Part shown: piece by piece, positions 36,915 to 48,914 of the stretch
How positions within the stretch are numbered: position 1 is the first letter of the stretch
Layout: the number at the start of each line of letters is the position of its first letter
From: Pseudomonas gingeri
GTDB taxonomy: Bacteria > Pseudomonadota > Gammaproteobacteria > Pseudomonadales > Pseudomonadaceae
DNA: 64,000 nucleotides
Direction: 5' to 3'
Assembly (NCBI RefSeq): GCF_013386115.1
Contig: NZ_JACAOR010000011.1
Span: 124,001-188,000 of the forward strand
Position numbers and translations under genes: made by a program
The notes under the pieces: generated by a model
What the model saw: the letters and a program-made list of their open reading frames with translations, nothing else
What the model was told of the DNA's origin: nothing
Databases searched by the model: none

Positions 36915-37625
36915 ATGGCCCAGTCGGAAACCGTTGAACGCATTCTCGATGCTGCCGAGCAATTGTTCGCGGAAAAAGGTTTCGCCGAGACCTCATTGCG
37001 GTTGATCACCAGCAAGGCGGGCGTCAATCTCGCAGCGGTGAACTACCACTTCGGCTCGAAGAAGGCCCTGATCCAGGCCGTGTTCTCGCGTTTCCTCGGG
37101 CCGTTCTGCATCAGCCTCGACCGTGAGCTGGAGCGGCGCCAGGCCAAGCCCGAGGTCAAGCCGACCCTGGAGGAACTGCTGGAAATCCTCGTCGAGCAGG
37201 CCCTGGTGGTGCAGCCCCGCAGCGGCAACGACCTGTCGATCTTCATGCGCCTGCTGGGCCTGGCCTTCAGCCAGAGCCAGGGCCACCTGCGGCGTTACCT
37301 GGAAGACATGTACGGCAAGGTGTTCCGTCGCTACATGCTGCTGGTCAATGAAGCGGCCCCGCGTATTCCCCCGATCGAACTGTTCTGGCGCGTACACTTC
37401 ATGCTGGGTGCGGCCGCGTTCAGCATGTCGGGGATCAAGGCGCTGCGGGCGATTGCCGAGACCGATTTCGGCGTCAATACCTCGATCGAGACGGTGATGC
37501 GCCTGATGGTGCCGTTCCTCGCCGCCGGCATGCGTGCCGACAGCGGCGTGACCGATGAAACCATGGCGGCCGCGCAGCTGCGTCCGCGCAGCAAGTCGAC
37601 CGCGCCGGCCACCGCCAAGGTCTGA
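36915..37625 (+). CDS. psrA: PsrA, TetR-family fatty-acid-responsive regulator
   Basis: A 236-residue TetR regulator. DNA-binding domain at residues 5-55 (ERILDAAEQLFAEKGFAETS, then AGVNLAAVNYHFGSKKALIQ), ligand domain of the CECR/TetR_C type beyond. In Pseudomonas PsrA senses long-chain fatty acids, represses itself and fadBA and activates rpoS; fadBA is nine kb away in this window. ATG 36915 is preferred over the upstream GTG at 36897, which would overlap the operator. nagZ follows after 24 bases and may be co-transcribed. Confidence 0.95.
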   Translation: MAQSETVERILDAAEQLFAEKGFAETSLRLITSKAGVNLAAVNYHFGSKKALIQAVFSRFLGPFCISLDRELERRQAKPEVKPTLEELLEILVEQALVVQPRSGNDLSIFMRLLGLAFSQSQGHLRRYLEDMYGKVFRRYMLLVNEAAPRIPPIELFWRVHFMLGAAAFSMSGIKALRAIAETDFGVNTSIETVMRLMVPFLAAGMRADSGVTDETMAAAQLRPRSKSTAPATAKV

Positions 37626-37649
37626 CGTACTTTTTCACAAGGATTTTCT

Positions 37650-38660
37650 ATGAGTACTGCCCTGCAAGGCTCCCTGATGGTCGATATCGCCGGTACCTGG
37701 CTGACGGCTGAAGATCGCCAGTTGCTGCGCCAGCCGGAAGTGGGCGGGCTGATCATCTTCGCGCGCAATATCGAGCATCCGCGCCAGGTTCGTGAGTTGA
37801 GCGCGTCGATCCGCGCCATTCGCCCCGACCTGTTGCTGGCGGTCGACCAGGAAGGCGGCCGGGTACAGCGTCTGCGCCAGGGCTTCGTACGTCTTCCAGC
37901 GATGCGCGCCATTGCCGACAACCCGAACGCCGAGTACCTGGCCGAGCAATGTGGCTGGCTGATGGCGACCGAGGTCCTGGCGGTGGGACTCGACCTGAGT
38001 TTCGCGCCGGTACTCGATCTGGACTATCAGCGCAGCGCGGTGGTCGGCAGTCGGTCCTTCGACGGTGACCCCGAGCGTGCCGCCTTGCTTGCCGGTGCTT
38101 TTATCCGTGGGATGAGCGATGCAGGCATGGCCGCTACCGGCAAGCATTTCCCGGGACACGGCTGGGCCGAGGCGGATTCCCACGTGGCGATCCCGGTCGA
38201 CGAGCGCAGCCTGGAAGTGATCCGCGCCCATGACCTGGTGCCTTTCGCACGCCTGAGCCGGCAGTTGGCGGCGGTGATGCCGGCCCATGTGATTTATCCA
38301 CAGGTCGACGCGCAGCCTGCCGGTTTTTCCCGGCGCTGGTTGCAGGAGATCCTGCGCGGCGAACTGCAATTCGACGGGGTGATCTTCAGCGATGACCTGT
38401 CCATGGCGGGAGCTCATGTGGTGGGCGATGCCGCCAGTCGCATCGAGGCTGCCCTCTCGGCCGGTTGCGACATGGGCCTGGTGTGCAACGACCGGGCTGC
38501 GGCGGAGTTGGCCTTGAGTGCCGCGCAGCGGCTCAAGGTGACGCCGTCGCCACGCATTGCGCGGATGCGCGGCCAGGCATTTGCCCGCACCGATTATCGC
38601 CAGGAGCCGCGTTGGCTGACTGCCATTGGCGCTCTCAGGGATGCCCAGCTGATCGATTGA
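37650..38660 (+). CDS. nagZ: Beta-N-acetylhexosaminidase NagZ
   Basis: A 336-residue cytosolic GH3 enzyme. The signature KHFPGHGWAEADSHV carries the catalytic His loop; the nucleophile is the Asp in GVIFSDDLSMAGA. It removes GlcNAc from 1,6-anhydro-muropeptides, producing signals that induce AmpC beta-lactamase. It stands next to psrA as in P. aeruginosa, and converges on the helicase gene with three bases between their stops. Confidence 0.95.
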   Translation: MSTALQGSLMVDIAGTWLTAEDRQLLRQPEVGGLIIFARNIEHPRQVRELSASIRAIRPDLLLAVDQEGGRVQRLRQGFVRLPAMRAIADNPNAEYLAEQCGWLMATEVLAVGLDLSFAPVLDLDYQRSAVVGSRSFDGDPERAALLAGAFIRGMSDAGMAATGKHFPGHGWAEADSHVAIPVDERSLEVIRAHDLVPFARLSRQLAAVMPAHVIYPQVDAQPAGFSRRWLQEILRGELQFDGVIFSDDLSMAGAHVVGDAASRIEAALSAGCDMGLVCNDRAAAELALSAAQRLKVTPSPRIARMRGQAFARTDYRQEPRWLTAIGALRDAQLID

Positions 38661-38663
38661 CGG

Positions 38664-41366
38664 CTAGCGACCGGTTTTCTTGTCCGGCAGCGGTGCGAAC
38701 AGGGCCTCGATATCCTCGTTCTGCAGCTGCCAGTCGCCGGCCTTGCGCCCGTCGAGCACACCTGCGGCGAGGTCGGATTTCTCCTGTTGCAGATGCTGGA
38801 TCTTTTCCTCCACCGTGCCGCGGGCAATCATCTTGTAGACGAACACCGGCTTTTCCTGGCCGATCCGGTACGCCCGGTCGGTGGCCTGGTTTTCCGCTGC
38901 CGGGTTCCACCATGGATCGTAGTGGATCACGGTATCGGCTTCGGTCAGGTTCAGGCCGACGCCGCCGGCCTTGAGGCTGATCAGGAAAATCTGCAGTTTC
39001 CCACTCTGGAAATCCTTGACCGGTGTCCTCCGGTCGCGGGTCTGTCCGGTCAGCAGGGCGTAGGCCACGTTGCGCTTTTGCAGTTCCGTCTCGATCAGCG
39101 CGAGCATCGAGGTGAACTGTGAAAACAGCAGGATCCGCCGACCCTCGGCAAACAACTCATCGAGCATTTCCATCAGGCTGTCGAGCTTGCCGGAGGCACT
39201 GCCGCGGGCCGGCAGGGTCGCGCCGTTGACCAGGCGCAGGTCGCAGCAGACCTGGCGCAGCTTGAGCAGGGCTTCGAGAATGATGATCTGGCTGCGGGCC
39301 ACGCCCTTGCGGGTGATTTCGTCGCGGACCTTCTTGTCCATCGCCAGGCGCATGGTCTCGTAGACGTCGCGCTGGGCTTCGTTGAGTTCAACCCAGTGGA
39401 TGATCTCGGTCTTGGGCGGCAGCTCGGTGGCCACCTGCTCCTTGGTCCGCCGCAGCAGGAAGGGTTTGATCCGGCCATTGAGGTGTTGCAGGCGGACTTC
39501 ACTGGCGCGTTTTTCGATCGGCACGCGGTAGTCGCGGTTGAAGCTCTTGATGTCTCCCAGCCAGCCCGGCAGGAGGAAGTGGAACAACGACCAGAGTTCG
39601 CCGAGGTGGTTTTCCAGAGGCGTACCGCTCAGGCACAGGCGCTGGCGCGCGTCCAGCTCGCGAGCGGCATGGGCGGCCTTGCTGCCGGGGTTCTTGATGT
39701 ACTGCGCCTCATCGAGCACCAGCACATGCAGCGGTTGCAGCTTGAGTTTCTCGATGTCCTTGGGCAGCAAGGCATAGGTGGTGAGGATCAGGTCGTAGTC
39801 CTGCAAGTGTTCGAAATGCTTTTTGCGCGCCGCGCCATACAGGGCCAGGACCTTGAGCTGCGGGGTGAAGTGTGCGGCCTCGTCGACCCAATTGGGGACC
39901 AGGCTGGTGGGCATCACCACCATGCACGGGCGATCGAGGCGCCCGGCGTTCTTTTCGCTGAGGATATGCGCCAGGGTCTGCAAGGTCTTGCCCAGACCCA
40001 TGTCGTCGGCGAGGATTCCACCGACTTCCAGTTGCCGCAGCGATTGCATCCAGCTCAGGCCTTCGTGCTGGTAGGGGCGCAAGGTGGCGTTGAGTCCCTC
40101 GGGAATGCTCGCGTTGTACTCGCGGATATCCCGCAGGCGTTCGGCGAAGCTGCGAATCTGTTCGCCGCCTTCCCAGAGCAGCGGCAAGCCGTCGAGGGGG
40201 TTGAGGCGCGTGGCGTCGGCGCTGCTCAGGCGCAGGGTGGTGGTACCGGGTTCTTCCAGGTAGAACTCGCCGAGGGTGATCAGCACCGGCTTGAGGCGGC
40301 CGTAGGGCAGCGCTACCTGGAGCGGCCCGTGGCTGCCGTTGGGCGAGGCGGGGATGTTCACCAGGATCAGTTCGTCGTCCCGGCGCCGGGCCAGGCGCTC
40401 GGGGTTGAGCAGTTCGGTGTGGGAGCGCATCAGGTTGAGCAGGATCGGCAGCAGGCTCAGGCGCTCGCCATTGACGATGATGCCCAGTTCGAGGTCGAAC
40501 CAGTCACGTTCCGGCGCTTCGTCGACGGTGGCGTACCAGTCGTCGACGGTACTCAGGTCGAAACCGAAATCCTCGTCGATCTGCAACTCCCAGCCCTGGC
40601 TGCGCAGACCCGGCAGCTCGTTGAGGGTGAAGTTCAGCCAGGCGCTGTCGTTCACCATCTCGTACAGCTCGCCGGCGCTTTCCGGCAGGGCCTTGCTTTG
40701 ACGCGTGGCGATCTTGAAGCCGAGCAGGCGCAGTTGCTCGCGGCAGGCCTTTTCCGCCTCGGGCTGGCGCTTGATGCGCAGGCTCTGGTGTTCCTGGCGC
40801 TGGATGATGTCGGTGTTTTTCTGGCCGCTGGCGTACTCGCCCAGGTAGTTGAACGACAGTGCCGCGCGGTGCTGGATATAACGCTGCATGCGCCCGTTGC
40901 GCGGTTCGAAGGCGCTGAACTCGACGCTGGCCAGCCACAGCCGTGGTATGGGCTGCACGTCGTCGACGATCTGCTGGGGCGGGGCGGGCGGACGGGCGTC
41001 AAGCACGGCCTGCAGCTTCTCCAGCAGTTCGGCGTCTTTTTCCGCGGCCGGGTAGGCCAGGGTCTCCTGGACTTTCAGCAGGACTGCCGCGGTGTGCTTG
41101 CAGTTCATGCGAACCGGGCAGGTGCAGTTGGCATCGACGATCAGCAAGGTGCCCTTGGCCGACTCGCGCAGGTGAATGGTCTGACGGTAGACATTGCCGC
41201 CGGAACCTTCGCAACTGGCGGTGATGGTGCTGTCACCGGCCTGGACGATCCGCACACGGTTTTCCACGGCGTAGCGGCGGCCACGTTCCAGGCTCTGTTC
41301 CTTGAAGCGGCTGACCCATGACGGCGCGAGTGGCTTGGTCATGGAGGGCGTCAGGGACGAGGGCAT
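38664..41366 (-). CDS. SWIM zinc-finger SNF2-family helicase
   Basis: A 900-residue ATPase. N-terminal SWIM zinc finger (CTCPVRMNCKH, about residue 80), a middle region without recognised domain (about 120-420), then the SNF2 motor: motif I ADDMGLGKTLQTLAHIL, motif II VLDEAQYIKN, motif III SGTPLENHL, and the second RecA lobe with ILLFSQFTSM, LISLKAGGVGLNL and ATDRAYRIGQEKPVFVYK. It should translocate on double-stranded DNA and displace proteins; a biological role in bacteria is little known. Start may be at 41366 or, more simply, ATG 41342; no clear ribosome site decides. It follows csiV by seven bases. Confidence 0.9.
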   Translation of the reverse strand: MPSSLTPSMTKPLAPSWVSRFKEQSLERGRRYAVENRVRIVQAGDSTITASCEGSGGNVYRQTIHLRESAKGTLLIVDANCTCPVRMNCKHTAAVLLKVQETLAYPAAEKDAELLEKLQAVLDARPPAPPQQIVDDVQPIPRLWLASVEFSAFEPRNGRMQRYIQHRAALSFNYLGEYASGQKNTDIIQRQEHQSLRIKRQPEAEKACREQLRLLGFKIATRQSKALPESAGELYEMVNDSAWLNFTLNELPGLRSQGWELQIDEDFGFDLSTVDDWYATVDEAPERDWFDLELGIIVNGERLSLLPILLNLMRSHTELLNPERLARRRDDELILVNIPASPNGSHGPLQVALPYGRLKPVLITLGEFYLEEPGTTTLRLSSADATRLNPLDGLPLLWEGGEQIRSFAERLRDIREYNASIPEGLNATLRPYQHEGLSWMQSLRQLEVGGILADDMGLGKTLQTLAHILSEKNAGRLDRPCMVVMPTSLVPNWVDEAAHFTPQLKVLALYGAARKKHFEHLQDYDLILTTYALLPKDIEKLKLQPLHVLVLDEAQYIKNPGSKAAHAARELDARQRLCLSGTPLENHLGELWSLFHFLLPGWLGDIKSFNRDYRVPIEKRASEVRLQHLNGRIKPFLLRRTKEQVATELPPKTEIIHWVELNEAQRDVYETMRLAMDKKVRDEITRKGVARSQIIILEALLKLRQVCCDLRLVNGATLPARGSASGKLDSLMEMLDELFAEGRRILLFSQFTSMLALIETELQKRNVAYALLTGQTRDRRTPVKDFQSGKLQIFLISLKAGGVGLNLTEADTVIHYDPWWNPAAENQATDRAYRIGQEKPVFVYKMIARGTVEEKIQHLQQEKSDLAAGVLDGRKAGDWQLQNEDIEALFAPLPDKKTGR

Positions 41367-41373
41367 CGGGTGG

Positions 41374-41940
41374 TCACTGGTCCAGGTTCTGTGACGGCGC
41401 TTCGCGTTTGGAGGCTGACAGCGAGGTCACCTTGAGCAGCAGGGCGAGGTGGCCGCTGTCGAGGAAATTGAGCTGGCCGTTCTTGGTCTGGCTGGTCTGG
41501 TTCAGGCGTTCGCTGGCATTGACCACGCCGTTGTTGTCGAAGCGGTTGACCCAGAACTGTGCCTCCACGTCGGTGAAGCGCTTGAGCGTCAGGCTCAGGG
41601 TGCCCTCCACCGGGAACTGGCCGAACTGTTCCTCGCCGGCCGTGATCGAGACCTTGCTCGGCTGGTCGCTGAGCGACTGCTGCCAGGCCTTGTGCAGCAA
41701 TACTTCATAGTTGCCGCTGGCGCCGAGCTTGGCGACCATGTCGTTCAGCGCGGGCGTGCGCTCGTCAGCGGCGGTGACGGGCCTGGCACCCCTGGCCCAG
41801 TCCTCGGGAGCCGGCTGGCTCTGGAACGGTTGTTCGAGGTTCTGCCGGACCAGGATCATTTCGACCTGGTACAGCTCGTCGGCAAAGGCTGCCGGGGTGA
41901 ACAGGGCCAACAACACGGCCAGCGAGGAGATCAGGCGCAT
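41374..41940 (-). CDS. csiV: CsiV-type exported protein
   Basis: A 188-residue secreted protein: signal MRLISSLAVLLALFTPAAFA, then ELYQVEMILVRQNLEQPF, which is the CsiV N-terminal pattern, and an internal repeat-like beta-strand region (GTLSLTLKRFTDVEAQFWV). In Legionella/Pseudoalteromonas-like relatives CsiV proteins bind peptidoglycan; the role here is inferred. It lies between mfd and the SNF2 helicase on one strand, 12 bases from mfd, so mfd-csiV-helicase is probably one transcript. Confidence 0.8.
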   Translation of the reverse strand: MRLISSLAVLLALFTPAAFADELYQVEMILVRQNLEQPFQSQPAPEDWARGARPVTAADERTPALNDMVAKLGASGNYEVLLHKAWQQSLSDQPSKVSITAGEEQFGQFPVEGTLSLTLKRFTDVEAQFWVNRFDNNGVVNASERLNQTSQTKNGQLNFLDSGHLALLLKVTSLSASKREAPSQNLDQ

Positions 41941-41952
41941 ACGGCGTCCTTA

Positions 41953-45402
<3,450 letters not shown>

Positions 45403-45768
45403 GGAAGGTTGAGCTCCAAGCGTTGCGACAAAGTCGGTAATTGTAACGGCCCCGGGTGCCGCCTGTCAGTTGCAGACTGTGTCTATTACAGGTGAAGGGA
45501 AATGTAGTGGCTATGACAAGAAATAGCGCTTTTTACCTGAATATGTAGTGCCGCATTGCACTTATGTTTCGGAGGGTTACAGACAAGTGATAGTCGGTGC
45601 GCCAAAATGGGGCGCGCTGAAACCCGCGTGTTTACTGGGCTGGAGCGGGGTACGATTTTTTGCAAAGGGATTTTATGCGGGTTTGCGCGACAGTCGTGCA
45701 TTGCTCGCAGGGCGGCTGGGCTGCATAATGTAGCCCCTTTTTTCAGCCCCTACATGTGGAAGGTTCCC
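45403..45768. promoter_or_regulatory. mfd-gap divergent region
   Basis: 366 AT-rich bases. Near gap: TTGCTC at 45701-45706, 17 bases, CATAAT at 45724-45729 as a possible promoter. The -10 lies inside a dyad (GGGCT...AGCCC, 45718-45736) that is followed by CTTTTTTC, so the same segment could also fold as a terminator/attenuator in a transcript starting further upstream. Nothing else distinctive found. Confidence 0.5.
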
Positions 45769-47217
45769 GTGACTCAGAAGCCCGACCAGTGTCTTGGTGA
45801 GTGGATTGATCGTGAAGCGCTTGCAGAAGCGATGATCCCGCTTATCGGTCAGCTCTACCGCAATAACAATGTGGTGAGTTCGATCTATGGCCGCAGCCTG
45901 ATCAACCAGTCTGTCATCGCGATTCTCAAGGCTCACCGCTTTGCTCGCCATCGTCAGAGTGATGATGCCGAACTGTCCGTCCACGAGACTTTCCCGCTGC
46001 TCAAGGCGATGAGCGAGCTCAAGCTGGGCGCCGCTTCGGTGGACCTCGGCAAGCTGGCCGTGAAGTTCAAGGCCCAGGGCAATGGCCGCACTGCCGAGCA
46101 GTTCGTCCGCGAAGAACTGGCCGATGTCGTCGGTCAGCAGAATGTTTCCGCACGCAAGGGCACTGACGTGGTGCTGTACGGCTTCGGTCGTATCGGCCGC
46201 CTGCTGGCGCGCATCCTCATCGAGAAAACCGGTGGCGGCGACGGCCTGCGCCTGCGCGCCATCGTCGTGCGCAAGGGCGCCGAGAACGACCTGACCAAGC
46301 GCGCCAGCCTGCTGCGTCGCGATTCGGTGCACGGTTCGTTCAACGGCACCATCACCATCGACGAAGAAAACAACACCATCACCGCCAACGGTAACCTGAT
46401 CCAGGTGATCTACGCGAAGAACCCGACCGAGGTGGACTACACCCAGTACGGCATCAAGGACGCCCTGCTGGTGGACAACACCGGTGTATGGCGTGACGCC
46501 GATGGCCTGGGCCAGCACCTGGCCTGCCCGGGTATCGACCGCGTGGTCCTGACCGCGCCGGGCAAGGGCAAGCTGAAGAACATCGTTCACGGCATCAACC
46601 ACGGTGAAATCACCGCTGACGACAAGATCGTTTCCGCGGCGTCCTGCACCACCAACGCCATCGTGCCGGTGCTCAAGGCCGTCAACGACAAGTTCGGCAT
46701 CGTCAACGGCCACGTTGAAACCGTTCACTCGTACACCAACGACCAGAACCTGATCGACAACTTCCACAAGGGCGATCGCCGTGGCCGCAGCGCCGCGCTG
46801 AACATGGTGATCACCGAGACCGGCGCAGCCACCGCGGCTGCCAAGGCCTTGCCTGAACTGGCCGGCAAGCTGACCGGTAACGCGATCCGCGTACCGACGC
46901 CGAACGTGTCGATGGCGATCCTGAACCTGAACCTGGGTACTGCCACCACCCGTGAAGAGATGAACGAGTACCTGCGCTACATGGCGCTGCACTCGGATCT
47001 GCACAAGCAGATCGACTTCGTCAACTCGCAGGAAGTGGTATCCACCGACTTCGTCGGTTCGCGTCACGCCGGTGTGGTCGATGCCGAAGCCACTATCTGC
47101 AACGACAACCGCGTTGTCCTGTACGTCTGGTACGACAACGAGTTCGGTTACAGCTGCCAGGTGGTGCGCGTGATGGAAGACATGGCCGGGGTCAACCCGC
47201 CAGCGTTCCCGCGCTAA
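45769..47217 (+). CDS. gap: Glyceraldehyde-3-phosphate dehydrogenase, extended form
   Basis: A 482-residue GAPDH, longer than the usual 335. Residues 1-125 are an N-terminal extension (KPDQCLGEWIDREALAEAMI onward) typical of the Pseudomonas PA3001 type; the Rossmann NAD domain starts at DVVLYGFGRIGRLLARIL and the nucleophile is Cys293 in SAASCTTNAIVPV, ending YDNEFGYSCQVVRVM. It probably serves gluconeogenesis or uses NADP, since pseudomonads have a separate Gap in the Entner-Doudoroff locus. GTG 45769 is chosen because GGAAGG lies six bases upstream; an ATG at 45754 is in frame. Confidence 0.93.
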   Translation: MTQKPDQCLGEWIDREALAEAMIPLIGQLYRNNNVVSSIYGRSLINQSVIAILKAHRFARHRQSDDAELSVHETFPLLKAMSELKLGAASVDLGKLAVKFKAQGNGRTAEQFVREELADVVGQQNVSARKGTDVVLYGFGRIGRLLARILIEKTGGGDGLRLRAIVVRKGAENDLTKRASLLRRDSVHGSFNGTITIDEENNTITANGNLIQVIYAKNPTEVDYTQYGIKDALLVDNTGVWRDADGLGQHLACPGIDRVVLTAPGKGKLKNIVHGINHGEITADDKIVSAASCTTNAIVPVLKAVNDKFGIVNGHVETVHSYTNDQNLIDNFHKGDRRGRSAALNMVITETGAATAAAKALPELAGKLTGNAIRVPTPNVSMAILNLNLGTATTREEMNEYLRYMALHSDLHKQIDFVNSQEVVSTDFVGSRHAGVVDAEATICNDNRVVLYVWYDNEFGYSCQVVRVMEDMAGVNPPAFPR

Positions 47218-47233
47218 GCGCTAGCCGCACATG

Positions 47234-47262
47234 AAAACGCCCCGACCAGTCGGGGCGTTTTT
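47234..47262. terminator. Bidirectional terminator between gap and MFS gene
   Basis: ACGCCCCGA, loop CCAG, TCGGGGCGT flanked by A and T runs; serves gap on the plus strand and the MFS gene (stop 47305) on the minus strand. Confidence 0.9.
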
Positions 47263-47304
47263 GTTTGTGGCGAGGGGGATTGCCCGCTCGCCACGGGCGT
47301 CTAC

Positions 47305-48603
47305 TCAGGCTTGGCTGGAAGCCGCCATCTGTGCGGTACGCAGTTCGTGCTTGTTGCCACGGAACAGTACCAGGGTGGCGATCAGGCCCAACACGGCCGC
47401 GCCACTGAGCCAGATGCCCGGTGCCGCCTTGTTGTCCAGCACGTGGATCAGGTAGGTGCAGGCCGCCGGAGTGAAGCCGCCGAAGGTCGCGGTCGCCAGG
47501 CTGTAGGCCAGGGAGAAGCCGGTGGTACGGACTTCGACCGGCATGATCTCGGTCAGGGCAACCACCATCGCGCCGTTGTACGAACCGTAGAGGAACGACA
47601 GCCACAGTTCGGCGATCAGCAGGCGGCTGAAGCTCGGATCCGCCACCAGCCAGGACAGTACCGGGTAGGCCGTGAGGATCGCCAGGATGGTCGCCGCCAG
47701 CAGCAGCGGCTTGCGGCCGATCTTGTCGGAAACGGCACCCATCACCGGCAGCCAGAAGAAGTTCGACAGGCCGATGCACACGGTCACCAGCAAAGCGTCG
47801 AAGTCCGACAGGTGCAGCTCGGCTTTACCGAAGGTCGGGGTATAGGCCGTGATCAGGTAGAAGGACACCGTGGTCATGACCACCAGCGCCATGCCTGCCA
47901 GCACCAGGCCGAAGTTCTGACCGATCGAGCGCATCACTTCCTGCAGGGTCGGACGATGTTTGCGCGCCTGGAACTCGGGGGTTTCTTCCAGCGAGCGACG
48001 GATGATGAAAATCGCCGGGACGATCATGCAACCGACCAGGAACGGCACGCGCCAGCCCCATTCACCCATTTGCTCGGGGCTCAGCCAGTGGTTGAGACCC
48101 ACGCCCAGCAAGCCGGCGAAGACCACCGCGGCCTGTTGGCTGGCGGACTGCCAACTGACGAAAAAGCCCTTGCGGCCCGGGGTCGAGATCTCGGCCAGGT
48201 AGACCGAGACGCCACCCAGCTCCACGCCGGCGGAGAAACCTTGCAGCAGTCGGCCCAGCAGGACCAGCAGCGGGGCGGCCACGCCCAGGGTCGCGTAACC
48301 CGGTACACAGGCGATCAGCACCGTACCCGCGGCCATCAGGGCCAGGGTGATGATCAGCCCCTGGCGACGACCATGGCGGTCGATATAGGCGCCGAGGAAG
48401 ATCGCACCCAGCGGACGCATCAGGAAGCCGGCACCAAAGGTGGCCAGCGAAAGCATCAGGGAAGCGAATGCACTGTCGGCAGGAAAGAAGGTTTTAGCGA
48501 TGGCCGTGGCGTAGAAGCCGTAGACCATGAAGTCGAACATCTCAAGAAAGTTGCCGCTGACAACGCGAAAGATCGCCTTGCCCTTGCCCGTACTCGAGGC
48601 CAT
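47305..48603 (-). CDS. Citrate/tricarballylate-type MFS proton symporter
   Basis: A 432-residue MFS carrier with 12 membrane segments, MHS family. It shares the citrate-permease (CitH/CitA/TcuC) landmarks: GNFLEMFDFMVYGFYATAIA at the first helix, FGAGFLMRPLGAIFLGAYID with the loop-2 motif, GFSAGVELGGVSVYLAEIST, and LAYSLATATFGGFTPAACTYL. The likely substrate is citrate or a related tricarboxylate in symport with H+; not provable from sequence. No regulator lies beside it. Together with acnB elsewhere it would feed citrate to the TCA cycle. Confidence 0.85.
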   Translation of the reverse strand: MASSTGKGKAIFRVVSGNFLEMFDFMVYGFYATAIAKTFFPADSAFASLMLSLATFGAGFLMRPLGAIFLGAYIDRHGRRQGLIITLALMAAGTVLIACVPGYATLGVAAPLLVLLGRLLQGFSAGVELGGVSVYLAEISTPGRKGFFVSWQSASQQAAVVFAGLLGVGLNHWLSPEQMGEWGWRVPFLVGCMIVPAIFIIRRSLEETPEFQARKHRPTLQEVMRSIGQNFGLVLAGMALVVMTTVSFYLITAYTPTFGKAELHLSDFDALLVTVCIGLSNFFWLPVMGAVSDKIGRKPLLLAATILAILTAYPVLSWLVADPSFSRLLIAELWLSFLYGSYNGAMVVALTEIMPVEVRTTGFSLAYSLATATFGGFTPAACTYLIHVLDNKAAPGIWLSGAAVLGLIATLVLFRGNKHELRTAQMAASSQA

Positions 48604-48914
48604 TTTTATTCACTCACTTTGGCTGTCTTATAAGCAATCCTTCGTCTTTGCTCGTCCTTACTGATCCTTTCAGGCATACGCACGCTGGCAGAACAGTTTT
48701 GTAACGATATGTGTATTAGGGTTATCGGGCAACAAAAAAACCAAGCTTGCTGGCTAAATGGCACAGTCCGCGGACTAGAGCGGTTCATTGGGTTTTTGCG
48801 TGAGCAGGGTTTCGCGCAACGGTGGTCCTGGCGAATGTCCTTTAAACTCTGGTGCAATGCGCAGCCTCGAATGGCGCCTTCACAACCTGTGCCATTGCCC
48901 CGGAGGCCCGGATT
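48604..48914. promoter_or_regulatory. MFS-apbE divergent region
   Basis: 311 bases. A 12-base perfect palindrome AGTCCGCGGACT lies at 48765-48776, a possible operator. No convincing promoter boxes were found for either gene. Confidence 0.4.

Noticed and set aside
48765..48776. Palindrome AGTCCGCGGACT as a defined operator
   Set aside because: A 12-base GC-rich palindrome is plausible by chance in such DNA and no regulator gene is adjacent; kept only as a note in the intergenic entry.
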